Shown: in pieces, positions 44,616-56,239 of the stretch
Position numbering within the stretch: the first letter of the stretch is position 1
How the letters are laid out: the number at the start of each line of letters is the position of its first letter
Position numbers and translations under genes: made by a program
The notes under the pieces: generated by a model
The model's database searches: none
What the model saw: the letters and a program-made list of their open reading frames with translations, nothing else
Told to the model about the DNA's origin: nothing
From: Epiperipatus broadwayi
Taxonomy: Eukaryota > Onychophora > Udeonychophora > Euonychophora > Peripatidae
Length of the DNA stretch: 64,000 nucleotides
Direction of reading: 5' to 3'
NCBI GenBank assembly: GCA_028023455.1
Contig: JAQFVV010000072.1
Span: 396,501 to 460,500, forward strand

Positions 44616-45814
44616 CACCTGGGTCTCATTTTATGCGGTAGATAGGTTCCACAAAAAACCCGCATTAAAAAAAATGCACAAAAATAGACTTAACTTACCT
44701 TGAAAAATGGGAGATACATTCTGTAATTTACAAAAATCACATAAAAGCAAAGCAACAAAAAAAAAAATACTTTAAAATTCACATTAAAAAAATAAGGAAA
44801 TAAAGTATAACTAATAAAAAATTTCAAATATTTGAAAAAAATTGATACAAGACAAACTTTTTTTATTAACTACAGAATTTTTTCATACATATTTTAATCA
44901 TTATCACTATTTGACAATATGCGGTTCATTCGTAAACTGGTAAGACATCAGATTCATCACAAGAGGAAGTACAACTAGCGCCACTTTCAGTCTTGTGCTG
45001 TGTTAATGGTTTTGTCGACAATGTAATCGGTGATTTAACTTTGAGATGATTTTAATAATTGTTTATAAAGCTTGCAATATCCAGACATATAACTATTTAA
45101 TTCTCATTGGAATTTAAGAGATTGTTCACTGCAGCAAACTCTCTCAGATTTCAGCATTTTCTGACATTTTTCTTTGTCTCACATATGAATGTAAAATCTA
45201 TGATTAAATGATTTTTACTTATTAGAAAATAATACATTTGTTTTCATTTGATAGATATTTTTGTTTACTACTGAAATAAATTTTAAATGTTCACATTTTG
45301 TTTCTATATTTAAAAAAGGAGATCGCAATCAAAACAAAAAGATTATACATTATCATTAGAAACATTATTTTCAGTTTACAAAATCAACAAAATCTTCATT
45401 ATTTATTTTAAAAATCTAAAAGAATTATTTATTTCTATTATATCTAACAAAATATGTTTTAAAAGTTTAAATTTTTGAATATTTATTGCGATATTTTTAT
45501 ACTAGTAAGTATAAATCTATTATTATTATTTACTCATAAGTATAAGTAGATTATTTACATAGAAGCTAAGATTCTAAATACAGCTTCAGGCCATATTCAC
45601 AATAGCTGCTAATATAACATATTTTTGAAAAAAAAGGGTATTTGTCAAAATAAATTATTAATAATTTAAATTTCTTGATACCTAATAAATATAGTGAAAT
45701 ATGAACTTCTTTATGGCATTAAAAAAACCCGCATAAAAAGATATTAAGAAGAAACATGAATCGCATAACTTCAAAATCGCATTAAAAAAATCTGCATAAA
45801 ACGAGACCCAGGTG
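44616..45814. mobile_element. pogo/Tigger-like non-autonomous element, 1.2 kb, TA target duplication
   Basis: Perfect inner-to-outer symmetry at the ends: TA CACCTGGGTCTCATTTTATG at 44614 and CATAAAACGAGACCCAGGTG TA ending at 45816. The first 25 bp differ at only a few positions, and the element is flanked by TA on both sides. The sub-terminal text on the left (GGTAGATAGGTTCCACAAAA, then AACCCGCATTAAAA) follows the pattern of pogo/Tigger subterminal regions (a GATA.GTTCC..AACCCGC-type run). The interior (about 44700-45700) is AT-rich without a long frame, so no transposase is encoded. It would be mobilised in trans. The near-identical termini suggest moderate age. Confidence 0.8.
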
Positions 45815-45816
45815 TA

Positions 45817-47399
45817 TACATGTTATTATTAAATATTTTAAACAAATTATTACATAATTGCTGTGTCCTGAGAATCTCTAAGGATCAGTCAGGGAGCTAA
45901 ATAAATAAACAATATACTTTGAAATGTATATACATTAAGATTTATTTAATAACAAATAATAATATGGTAAAAATAACATAAAAAGATAATCCGTTAATAT
46001 TCATATGCTATTTATTTTCCTCTGGTAAAGTTGGACTTCTTTCACATCAGGAATAATCCAATTATTATATTTGTGCTTTCAAATCAAATGTCTCTTGAAA
46101 CACAAGTAAGCATATATAATTTCACATATAGAATAAATCTATTAAAGTTAGCAATATTAGTGCTTACATCGGCACACACACTTTAAATGTTACATATCAA
46201 CTATTCCCATTTCCAACTTCACTCTTGCGGTTTGGTTAAGCTTCAGTTAATTATTCTCCGTCGGTGAAAATCTTTTCAATACACAAACAAATAACTGCTT
46301 TTTGCTTGCAACTATCCCATTTTATACTTAATCACTGCTAGTCGATCTACTAATCTATCTATCATTGAGTTACTCTTTACTGCTCATGTTATTACTTCAA
46401 ATCAATACTAACTTTAATCTAGTCTTGCCATTTTAACTGTTTCCTCCCTCTTGTGGGTAAATATATATACGATCCAATTTACATGCAATTAGTTTTATTT
46501 GCAAACAAATTCTATTCTAATTTAATCTATAATTTTGGGGCAATTTCTCAAGTAAATTTCTAGAGTAATTTTCTCCAATAGAGAATGTTATTAAAATGAA
46601 GAAATCCTACATATTTACAAAAATAAATAACCTTTTATTTTATATATACAGTTTTACACGTGCGGATATTTCAATAATTAATATTTATTTTGTTACAACT
46701 CTACCCATCTAAATGTATGTTTTCATAGACGAGTCTTGGATTAAAAATAAAATAACTAATTACTTTAATTTTCACAAAAACTAGCAAGAAATACAATCAA
46801 CACATATTTCTATGTCATTTTAATCACAATTTTATGTAGATTAATTTAAGCCTATAATCAAATTCCTATTTTAGAACTTATATATCAAAATTATTTATGA
46901 ATAAATTTAAAATTAATAACTTGAAAAACATTTAAATTCTTTATTATATTTTATGATAATTATTATATTTTCTCTGTTCTATTATTTTTATAGTATGTTA
47001 ACTTTACGATTTATATATTTTTTTTACCTGCTACAAACTAAAGTTAATGTAAAAATTGCATCTTCAACTAAAGGCATAAATATTCAATGTAGCACATGTA
47101 TACGAAGTTACAAAAGATTTTCAAACATAGACTTATCACAGAAAACAAATGTAAGAAGTATTAACGATATACTATTTTCTGTAACCAAACTATCTTATAA
47201 TATTGATATAAAATGGGTTCTAAATAGTCAAAAGTTTCTATATGCAGTCTATATAAACATTTCTTCTCTCTGAACTCTTTATAAACTCAAGCTAATTATA
47301 GAAATAGGGCAAGAAATAATCTTTGCCCTATTTCACTATTTTATTAATCTCCTAACTCATTTTAATAAAAACTATTTTGATAGTTTCATTATCCCATAT
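45817..47399. other. No gene seen
   Basis: AT-rich. A 106-codon plus-strand frame at 46953-47273 is the longest here. It begins with a hydrophobic stretch of Ile/Phe/Tyr and has two Cys in CSTC, but has no recognisable family, splice context or composition contrast, so it is not called. Confidence 0.4.
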
Positions 47400-47439
47400 T
47401 TATACTCCCCATTTCAAGACCTAAATAAAAAAATATAAA

Positions 47440-48636
47440 ACCTTTACCTCTTTCATTTGTTTTCTTTACATTTCTCCCATTGGTCACACAATTTATTATG
47501 TTCCTCTTTCAACATTCTACACTCCAAATATAAATATTTAACATTATCTCTACCACTTCCATGTAAAGTATATCTACGACTGAAATCCATGTTCCACTTC
47601 ACTTATAGTATATAAATCTCCTGCCTTTCCACCAAATAAATTCTCTCTGGTGTTACAACTTTTCCTATTTTATACAATTTTTATTCTTATATAATTTCAA
47701 ATTATTTTTTTATTAATATTCATCTTCCATTATCTACTGTTTTTTATAACCAATTTATCTATCCTCTATTCCCACTCATCATAATTATGGATATGTAATA
47801 CATTCTCCACACATCACATTTCTTACATATACATACATAAAAATAAATTGCCAAAACTTTTAAGATTGCATATTATAATAAAATCTTTCTTGCTATTCCC
47901 ATAATTCAATTAAACAATAATTTTATTAATCTATTTTTATTTATTTAAGTATATTAAACCATTATTAAAAGTAGGATTCCATCTTTATTGTTAAAAGGTT
48001 GCCTTGACAACAGTTTGAAATTGTCGATTATTAATATTGGGATTGTCTAAGTGTTGACTGGTTAATAATAATAATAATATATATATATAGTACCTCATCT
48101 TCCATATATTTATAATTTACTTTTGCTTTACTTCATTAAAAAATAAGTCTATTCCCTTCCATCTTTGAAAAGCTTCATTTGTTATCCACAATTCACTACA
48201 CATTGCATATTTATTTCTTTTTGTATTTTATCTAAAAATTTCCAATTTCCCTAATAATACAAAGTGTACCATTTTCAAATATTAAAGCAAGCACTATAAT
48301 TCTTTTCGAAATAATTGCATGTACATCACATTTATTACATGAGAAATAAAGCAGGTGTTTAATTTATCACTTTTTTTTTTCTTTCAATTTTAGTTCCTAT
48401 CTGTATAATTCCTTTTTCCATTTAACAAAATATCTATATATACCCCTATACTTCTTCAAGACATATATTAATCATTTTTTATCTTCCGATTAAATACTAA
48501 AAATTTCGATTTTTATTCAGTAAATTTATTTTTCATACTTTTTGCTATCTCTCCACACTTCTCTAAAAACAACTCCATAACATCTATACTACTTGCAAAA
48601 AATATCATATCATTACCAGAAAAAATGGTTGTCTTT
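47440..48636 (-). pseudogene. Antisense LINE fossil, part 1: end of RT to C-terminal finger
   Basis: Reading down the minus strand in broken frames: SGNDMIFFASSIDVMELFLE then CGEIAKSMKNKF near 48630-48535 (the catalytic YADD-type motif changed to GNDM, then motif D); MCSELWITNEAFQRW near 48205-48160 (the YGSELWT-type block); YLYLECRMLKEEHNKL near 47535-47480 (the HLLLEC-type C-terminal finger). The order and spacing are those of a LINE ORF2. Many stops are present. It continues at 51060-51400 after a 2.3 kb interruption. The plus strand is pyrimidine-rich for the same reason. Confidence 0.7.
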
Positions 48637-48639
48637 TGG

Positions 48640-49559
48640 TAGCTGGTAACGGCAGCTTCGACAGCATTGTTTATATGTTAAAACAATAAAATGTAACTTT
48701 ACCAGGCCACGCTTTTTAAAAATACGGCGACTTTTTTTGATCCCTTTAATTCTGTCTACTCCATCTTTAATATTTTATTTTTAGGTTGTTTTTTTTTTTT
48801 TTTGCCTATACGGCGATTTTTTTTTTTTTTTGGCTTTAACTTTTATTTTTTAAATCAATTTTTTATTACCTTTTTTTTTAAAAATAAAAACAAACAAAAA
48901 ATAACTTCTGTCTCTAACTTTTACAAAGTATTTCTCAATCCACACCCCACTCCCACCTCCCCAAAAATTAAAATAACATCAAAATTTTTGATTTTTTCAA
49001 GTTTCGTTTTCTTTTTGTTTAAAAAATACAGCCACTTGATTTTTGCCTATAAGGCATTTTTTTTTTTTTTGGCTTTATTTTTATACTACAACTTTTATTT
49101 TGAAAACCAATTTTTAATAACTTCTGTCTCTATCTTTTGTCTCAGTGAAGACAAAGTATTTCTCAACCCCTCCCCCCCATAAACATTAAAGTAAGATAAA
49201 AAATTTTGACTTTTTTTAACTTTCGGGGGAAGGGGGTTAAAGACGGCGATTTCTTTTTTTTTTTTTTGCCTTTATTTCTATTACGCGGTGTCTATTTTGC
49301 GATTTTGAAAAAACAAAAAAAACCATGTCCTATTAATTACATTTTTTGATCCTTTCAACACACCACCACAATAAAATTACAAGAACATCAAAAATTCAGA
49401 CTTTTACACATTTCATATAACTCCTTTTTTCAGATTTAAAATACGGTGACTTTTTTTGGACTATACGGTGATTTGTATTCTGCGATTTCTATTTTGCCCT
49501 TACTATTAATTACATTTTTGGATTCTTTTATTTTTTCCTACTACGTCTTTAATATTTTA
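48640..49559. repeat. Degenerate tandem-like T-rich repeats with CGGCGA motif
   Basis: The motif ATACGGCGATTTTTT and variants recur at about 48722, 48811, 49053 (TATAAGGCATT), 49242, 49441 and 49467. Each is followed by long T runs and usually by a GGCTTTA/TTTTTATT segment. Phrases such as CAAAGTATTTCTCAACCC (48925, 49155) and AACTTCTGTCTCTA (48902, 49118) repeat at about 220-230 bp spacing. So this is a diverged tandem array of roughly 225-bp units. It opens the 2.3 kb segment that interrupts the LINE fossil. The 126-codon Phe-rich frame here is low-complexity noise. Confidence 0.55.
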
Positions 49560-50100
49560 TTATTAGGAATTGAATCCCTTCGGTTGTAGGAACCTGACTG
49601 ACATCGGTAAGTGGCACAATTTGTGCGCCATTTTATCTGTCTCATATAATTTATCGTGAAAGTGTGAGTTTTTGCATGAGTTCGTCCAAATCGTGTTTGG
49701 CCCTACCCTTTCTCAATGTTTTGCAAATTCCAACTTGTGCAGGGAAGGGTGGGGACGGTGTGACAATTCTTAGTGAGTCAGACTGCGTGATTTAAGTACA
49801 AATGAAACTGCTCTGCTATGGTGATATCAAAACTTGTGGCCACTTGAATTCCAAACACTGTCAGACGATATAGTAGTGACCAGTGAATTGTGCAAATTCG
49901 CATGAAGTGTCGCGAAGCACAAAACAGGCCTCAATGTTTCTGTGCAATGCCATCAAGCAGCCTAGCAATGGCTAAGATAAACACAACTGTTTTCTTAACC
50001 ATAAATGTAGGCCGTAGAAATGGCGTTTTTGTGTGTTTTAACACAAACAACGCCGTCAAATGGCCGTGACGGGCTATCAAAAGACAAACGAAAAAACAAT
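49560..50100. other. CpG-retaining, less AT-rich island of unknown nature
   Basis: Base composition shifts abruptly. CG dinucleotides, scarce elsewhere, occur regularly (for example CCCTTCGGTTGTAGG, GTCGCGAAGC, TGGCCGTGACGGGC). A good 5' splice consensus, ATCGGTAAGT, lies at 49604-49613. At 50021-50055 GGCGTTTTTGTGTG and ACACAAACAACGCC form a hairpin. No frame longer than noise was found on either strand. It could be a promoter/first exon of a non-coding or unidentified gene, or the core of an inserted mobile element. I cannot decide between these. Confidence 0.4.
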
Positions 50101-51059
50101 CCAGCACATTATATATTCTCTTGGTCTCAACTACAGGAATTCCATCCTTGTTTATAATCTTTTATCTCAATTCCCAATTCTCTTAGAAACAAAATAAATA
50201 ATAAAGATGATATTGTTAAACGAAGAGAACGGTATCAAAAATAACCAGAAACATTCTCTGGTAAGAGTGTCTTTTGTCATACATGATTCTGTTGCTATAC
50301 ACCTCTTGCAGGGATCTTTCTGCATCAATATATCAAATGACATTACTGTATGAAATCGTGGTACCACATAGCGTATTTTTTTGTAAAATGTTTCATGTAT
50401 TTGTCGATTTTTTTGTAATAGCTGAAAAGTTAGAATAATATAAAATTCTATTTTCTTTTAGGAAAACTGCTATAATGCTTGAAACAGGATAGAAGAAAAC
50501 TGTTCTGGGGAAAATGCAAGTTTATGAACGATTTAATGAAATTGTCAAATTTACCACAATCCAAAAAATTTGGAGTGAAGTCTAATATCAATAGAACACT
50601 TTTTTTTTTGATGCAAACGAAACTTTTCTCTCAAAAGTGATGTTTTATCTACAAGTTCTGAAACGTTTGCGTGATACGGTTAAGTATAACTATCCCGTTT
50701 TGCAGTAAAGTGAGGAGTGAAAGCTTCACCATAAAATGCCTCTGTGCACAGTCTTGAGTGTGAATCAATTTTTAATTAAATCCAACATTATCCAGCTTAT
50801 CTATCAGCCACATTCACTCAATCTCTAATCACGTGACTTCTTTTTATTCTCTCAAATAAAAAATTGCCTCAAAAAAAATTTTTTTTGTGAACTTAAAGTT
50901 GTGAAGAAAAAAACAATGCAGGCATTAAAAGGCTTCATTTTGCATATCCGGACTACTTCAAAAAGTGAAAACATGTATTGTGATGTATTATATTAAATGG
51001 ATAGTACTTTGAGGAAAATTAAATTTATAGCACTTAAAGATAAATAAACAATTTTTTAT
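50101..51059. other. Remainder of the segment interrupting the LINE fossil; no gene seen
   Basis: AT content rises again. A possible 3' splice site (TTCTATTTTCTTTTAG, ending near 50460) lies downstream of the donor noted at 49604, but the following sequence has no sustained frame. A 66-codon minus frame (50167-50367) with several Cys is not recognisable. Confidence 0.35.
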
Positions 51060-51400
51060 TATAAAATTTGGATTACTTTTAGGATACCCCTCCCCCATCA
51101 TACATTTCGATATAAAAAATATAGCCAAGACATACTGTTTTAACCCAATTTCACATTTAACTTCCACTAATTCCATATCTACCAATTGATACTATTATCT
51201 TTGAAAAGAGAGTTAATCATTATTAACACCATATTTTCAAAGCTTTTTCAGTATCTATTTCTGTCTATCTTATCATAAGTTTTCTCTATATCTAAAAGTG
51301 CAATAAATAATGGTTTATTTTTTTTATAAGACATTTAAAACAATTGATATACGATAAATAAATTATCTCTCATCTTTCCCCATTTTGAATCACTTGCAAA
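51060..51400 (-). pseudogene. Antisense LINE fossil, part 2: RT motifs A and B
   Basis: The minus strand reads LFIALLDIEKTYDKIDRNRY near 51318-51250, a clear reverse transcriptase motif A (LLDIEKAYDxIDR type). About 60 bases further on it reads VKCEIGLKQ, then in a neighbouring frame CMSWLYFLYRNV near 51115-51080, matching the VGLRQGCVMSPWLFNLYMD-type motif B region. Stops and frameshifts are common. The next expected motif (catalytic DD) is not adjacent but 2.4 kb away at 48630, so the element was interrupted. Confidence 0.75.
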
Positions 51401-51817
51401 GTGAATGAGTACATTTAAGTACCATCTATTGGTTCATTATTTAATTAAGATATAAAATGTTACCCAATAGCCAAAATGTAAATTATGCTAATACAAGGCT
51501 CTAAAGAGAGATTTCGTGGAATTTCTTTCATCAGCTGTATCAAGCCAAACATTGCTAATCTCAAATGAGTATGTGGTTAAATAAATGAACACTTATTAAA
51601 TGTGAGCTTGAAATAGCTAACATATTCACATATTTTTATATTTTGGGCAGATAAAAGTTTATAATCAGTTTCATTATTTTTACAAACTTTAACATGTTGC
51701 TTTTTTAAATAATTAATAAGCATATTTATAAATATATTTTAATAATTATTAGGGAATCATGGCTAGATAAATAAATAACATGTTAAATATATTTTAAGCA
51801 GATGGTTTCTAAGCATC
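51401..51817. other. No gene seen
   Basis: AT-rich sequence between the LINE fossil and an FB-A copy. A family R-like phrase (ACCATCTATTGGTTCATTAT) is at about 51421. Confidence 0.45.
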
Positions 51818-52102
51818 ACATGATCACCATTTCTTATGCTTGCTCATAACTGTTATTAAAACAGGCAAAACTCCATACAGTAGTGCCACTCAGTGCAAGC
51901 CAGAGTAATTAATGGATGCCAGAAGGCTTGTGTATAAAATCCCTATCTAGTGCCACAAGCTAGAAACTAGTCTGGGGATATTGGATGAGTAGGCACTAGA
52001 TAGAGATTTTATGCACAAGCCTTCTGACATCCATTGATTACTCTGGCTTGCACTGAGTGGCACTACTGTATGAAGAGTTTTGCCTGTTTTAATAACAGGT
52101 GG
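51818..52102. repeat. FB-A short palindrome, arms about 130 bp
   Basis: The left arm carries GCATCACATGATCACCATTT, TTAAAACAGGCAAAACTCCA, GTGCCACTCAGTGCAAGCCA, GGATGCCAGAAGGCTTGTGT and CCCTATCTAGTGCC. It then turns at about 51955 into the inverse, ending GAGTTTTGCCTGTTTTAATA. The arms are more than 90% alike by eye. It is the youngest-looking FB-A derivative in the window. The right outer end lacks the CATCACATGATC terminus. Confidence 0.85.
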
Positions 52103-53590
52103 TTTCTACTAAATGAGTTTCTGCGAAAATCTTTATTCTCATTGACATTTTTACTATCATTTTTGATAGTTTTCTCTTATTAAAAAAACAACCACACAAA
52201 TTCATTAATTAGGATTTTCACATTAACAGTATTTTGCAAATATCCTATTTCATTACATTTTAAACCTTTTATTATCGCTTCTTTACCATTTTTACATGAA
52301 AATAACAACATATTCTTATAAAATATTCGACAACTCATAATTACTTTAATTTGCTACTTTTAATTAGCAATTTATTTCATTGGAAAATAGCAATTATGTT
52401 TACTCTTATTATTACAATTTTTTTAAAAACATTTCTCTCCTCATACTATCATTTTAGCATAGCATATCAATATGCTATAGCGTGCACATCATTACTACAA
52501 TAATCACCCTATTGAAGAACTAATCTGATATATATATATGCATCTTATTAATATATATATGTCATTAAAACTTATAATGCTCTAACCAATTACGCTCAAG
52601 TATCATCTCTTGAGTTGTAAACTAATTTTAATTAATAATATTTAATATTAATAATTTATATTAAAGTACATGATTTAAAAATGGCAACATTACGATTAAT
52701 ATTTACTGTAATTTGATGACTTGAATCTTTTACGATTCTATTGCTCTTATAGCTATTGATATTTTAGGTGCCAACCAAAAAAAAAATACCAAATCTCTAT
52801 ACTCTATTCTGAGCAAATGAAAGATAATATCACTTTTAACACTTAATACTCGACTTTGAGAAGAAAACATAAATATATATGTTATTTAATCAATTTTATT
52901 ATCAATCCCCTACATTCACTTGCTGCAAACTATAGGCTTAACTCTGATTCAGTTTTATTATCGTAATGAAATTTTTTTTTGATGATTCATTTAATTAAAA
53001 TATTCAGTGAAATTTATTTTATAAATATATTTTTCTACATTTCATGTAAAAAACTTCTTGAGTATGATCTATAATAAATAGATTAAACAGGAAATAAAAA
53101 TTTTTAAAAGTAATAGAATGTCCGTTAAATGTTTTAATAACGTAAGTAGCAAAATTGTATCTACAAAAACGTAGAACATGTATATTACAATTTAATGTAC
53201 AAACACTATTTTAGATAAATACATAAATGATTACTGTTAACCATTTACTAGATTAGAGATTATCTCCAGCCTAGACCCTAACTTTAAATCTTAATCAGTG
53301 ATTAATGTATCTCCTTCTTTTACTGAACAAAATGGCATGGTATCATTAATTCCACTCCTTCTTCATTTTTTTCTCATGTGTATTAGTTTTAGATAGCCTT
53401 AGAATTCCTCTGCCATTAAATATTCTTGCAATATATAAATAGACACCTAAAGATGGTGGATACCATCCCAAGATGCATATCTGGTTGAACTTGCATTCTT
53501 TGGTCGGTTCAAGTAACATTCACATATCTTCAGCATTTATATATGTATGTGTGTGTGTGTGTAGAAACCTTGCGTATATATATGTAAGCA
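52103..53590. other. No gene seen; family G trace near 53455
   Basis: AT-rich flank downstream of the ACADVL-type gene. The family G phrase CCCAAGATGCATATCTGGTT lies near 53466, followed by a short GT-rich run (53542-53562). Confidence 0.45.
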
Positions 53591-53634
53591 TTTATTACCT
53601 GTAATGAATTCAATTTTAATACATAAAATTTATT
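53591..53634 (-). terminator. Candidate polyadenylation signals of the ACADVL-type gene
   Basis: On the minus strand AATAAA occurs at 53634-53629 and at 53596-53591, 174 and 212 bases after the stop codon. The G/T-rich tract further on (minus strand CACACA.. side, 53562-53542) gives weak support. Without transcripts the true site is not known. Confidence 0.35.
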
Positions 53635-53807
53635 TCCATTATTTGTAATTATAAACAACTTTTGGAAACACAAATAATTATTTGTTTTTTTTTACAGTTG
53701 TGAAGGCACTTGCTAAAAAGAAAAGTAATTACAGTAGAAATTTATGTATAAAAATATATATATATATTTCACAAAATTTTTTACACTATTCTGACATCCT
53801 TAACTTC

Positions 53808-53945
53808 TCAGAAGCCTAAGGGGTGATGCTTGACAAGTCCTTGGTTGTCAAAAATCTCTTTAGCAAGAGAAGCCATTTTATTAAAATTGTTTAAATGAGT
53901 TGGAGACCTTATTGTAGAAAGATTCTGTTCAATTCTATTGGAAGC
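53808..53945 (-). CDS. ACADVL: Very-long-chain acyl-CoA dehydrogenase, last coding exon
   Basis: The exon opens after an acceptor (TTTTTTTTTAAG, AG at 53947-53946) in phase 0. It encodes 45 residues starting ASNRIEQNLSTIRS and ending KHHPLGF, then TGA at 53810-53808. The PLGF carboxy terminus is the signature end of VLCAD proteins and distinguishes them from the sister enzyme ACAD9. This segment belongs to the C-terminal helical extension, found in VLCAD/ACAD9 and absent from the smaller tetrameric acyl-CoA dehydrogenases, which holds the dimer on the mitochondrial inner membrane. The enzyme makes the first FAD-dependent step of beta-oxidation of long acyl-CoAs. The frame joins cleanly with the exon at 59561-59709, 5.6 kb upstream in gene direction. 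Confidence 0.88.
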   Translation of the reverse strand, partial: ASNRIEQNLSTIRSPTHLNNFNKMASLAKEIFDNQGLVKHHPLGF

Positions 53946-55343
53946 CTTAAAAAAAAAAGTTATTAAAAATTAATTTTGTAATTATAAAAATAAATTTTTT
54001 TATTAAAAATTGTTCATCAAACATATTTGTCAGATTTATCTACAATTGCATGTAAAAAAACAAAAAAAAATCTAAAAATAAATATATAAATTGTAGGAAA
54101 AAATAAGATTAAAATAAGAAAAGTAGTGAGGAAAAAATTAGAATGATTACAACATAATGGCTAAGATTTTAAAAATTAGAATAAACTTATCAGGAGCAAA
54201 ATCTATTCATATTACTTCAGTTCAGTCACAGTTAAAGGCTTAACTAATCACTAAACGATAGAGTAGTGTGTATTAAATGTTTATTCGCTACATCCTCATG
54301 ACCATCCCTCATGGCTATGCAGTATGTCCTCTCACAAGGTGACCAATCAAAGAGCTAAAATTTTGATTGACTATATATATAATAAAATTTGTTTCTATAG
54401 TGCCTTTTAAGAATTCTCCATGATTACATGTATAATGTCCATATGATATATCTAACTTATATTTATTTAGGCATAGTATAATTATGGTTACATGCATCTA
54501 ATACCACCCATTATGGCATTTTATATTGCATGCTCATGTATATTTGAAATGATTGATTTTGAGAAAAGGTCTGCAAACATAATTCTAAAAGAAAATTATA
54601 TCTCTTATTCTGTAAAATAATGAAGCGTGGTGGTTAAGAAATTAATGTGGTCACTTGATCCTATATGACTTATGTCTCGTGTAATATTGCTATTCTTTAC
54701 TGTTTTATCCATATATACTCATTGTGAAGTGCGTGATTGTTGTAGCTCATAAATTTACTTCCATAAAAAGGACTATATTTTAGTTCCAGTCTTTATCAAT
54801 AGATGGAATATCTTATATTCCAAAAAAATTGCATTTGCATGATAGCAAAAACAATTATAAACAGGAAGACAACAACTTCAATGGATTCTGCTAGCGGATT
54901 TAAGACGTGAGAAGTTAATAAAAAGATATGTATATATTTTTTTTTATTTTAATACATTTAATATATAAATAACATGTGTATTTAAATTTAAACTGTTTCT
55001 ATATATGTAATTTGAAAAGAGAAACAGGCAATAATAAGGTTATCTTTACTGAGATATATAGGTTTTTTTTAACAGTAAAATTGTAATAATATTTATCAGT
55101 TTTTTTTTATTATCTCTAACTTTTTAAGTACATTATTTTTAAAATTATTTTGTATTATTTCTAGACATATATAAAATATTTTTACCGTTATACAAACAAA
55201 TCCAAACTGATTATTTTATTATTTAACAAAAACTAAAATAAATTTCCCCATCAAGACAAACAATGTTTATCAATTAATTTATTTATATACAACCCAACTA
55301 ACCATAAAAATTCTTAAAAATTAAATTTAAATGCTACTAAAAT
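53946..55343 (-). other. ACADVL-type intron (last), 3' part: no other gene
   Basis: AT-rich intron sequence; the whole intron is 53946-59560. No embedded exon or open frame is supported here. The 60-codon minus-strand frame at 54315-54497 lacks any recognisable feature. Confidence 0.6.
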
Positions 55344-55475
55344 TGTCAAGCATTGGTGATTGCGAGGTCAGCGACAGCTGCTTTACAAGCAGTTGTCCCG
55401 GGTTAGTGGGTTGGCTTCCCGGCTGATGCTATGACACATGAGAAAAAAAAAATACTAATAAATTGCAGATATCAA
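55344..55475 (+). mobile_element. tRNA-Val-like SINE in the last intron (antisense to the gene)
   Basis: Begins TGTCAAGCATTGGTGATTGC exactly like the copy at 40774. It keeps the anticodon arm (GCTGCTTTACAAGCAGTTGT) and carries the GGTTAGTGGGTTGGCTTCCC variant T-arm, TGATGCTATGACACATGAGA and the AAAAATACTAATAAATTGCA body with A-rich ends. The D-arm is more decayed than in the 40774 copy. The insertion lies in ACADVL-type intronic DNA. Confidence 0.8.
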
Positions 55476-56239
55476 AAAAAAAAAAAATATATTGTAAAAA
55501 AAAAAAAAATTGTCTAGAGTCTAATACAGGAAAAAAAGTGTAAAAATTACAAAATTAATAAGAACTGGTTAATTCCTTAGATAAATTCTTATGTCGAGAA
55601 TGGTGTTAGTGGTGCAGAAGCATCAAAGGAAATGCTGGTGGCAGTGCTGTGACTTCAAAAAGAGCAAAGTTTGATCACTGCTCTAAGGCATTACATAAAA
55701 TAAATTCAGATTCTTCTGCAAACAAAACTATATTAACAAGTTCTGTCTTAAATTTTGATGGTAACAATCTTTTCTTGCCAAACTCTATGATCCCTCAGAG
55801 TGGAAATGGTGATTGAATTCACCAGTTGTAGAGTGACTTGTACAGCATTTGAATGGTCAATATGCTAATAGTTGTATAGAAATTTTATGGGAAATAATTC
55901 TAAATGAAAAATAAGATGGCATTTATTGATTATATGCTGTGATGAAAGTCAACGGCACAAACAAATGTGTAAATAAACATCGAATTAAACACATTTTATA
56001 ATCCTCTAAAGAGAAAAATAAATAATTTTTTAACTGAATATTATATAATGTTCTGATCAGGAGAAAAGTTGTTAGTCAAAATGTTGTTTTTGCTGCTAAT
56101 TTTGATTTAAAGAATGCTGGGATAACGAATCAATCACCTGGCAAAAGTAAGGTGTACATGTAATTTACTGTCCAGATTTAATTCCTACAGATTTTTTTAT
56201 CCAACGAAATGAATGATTAAATTTTAGGAACTGCCTGCT
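55476..56239. other. Intron sequence; possible upstream part of a decayed transposon
   Basis: The stretch 55590-55960 is less AT-rich than its surroundings and may belong to the Merlin-type element whose transposase fossil follows, but I cannot match it to a known N-terminal region. No open frame survives. Confidence 0.35.

Noticed and set aside
46953-47273. 106-codon plus-strand frame with a hydrophobic start and CSTC
   Set aside because: Longest non-repeat frame in the region, but such lengths occur by chance in AT-rich DNA over 64 kb; no family, splice or composition support. Transcript evidence would change this.
48802-49182. 126-codon Phe-rich frame
   Set aside because: Low-complexity T-runs within the tandem repeat; no motif.
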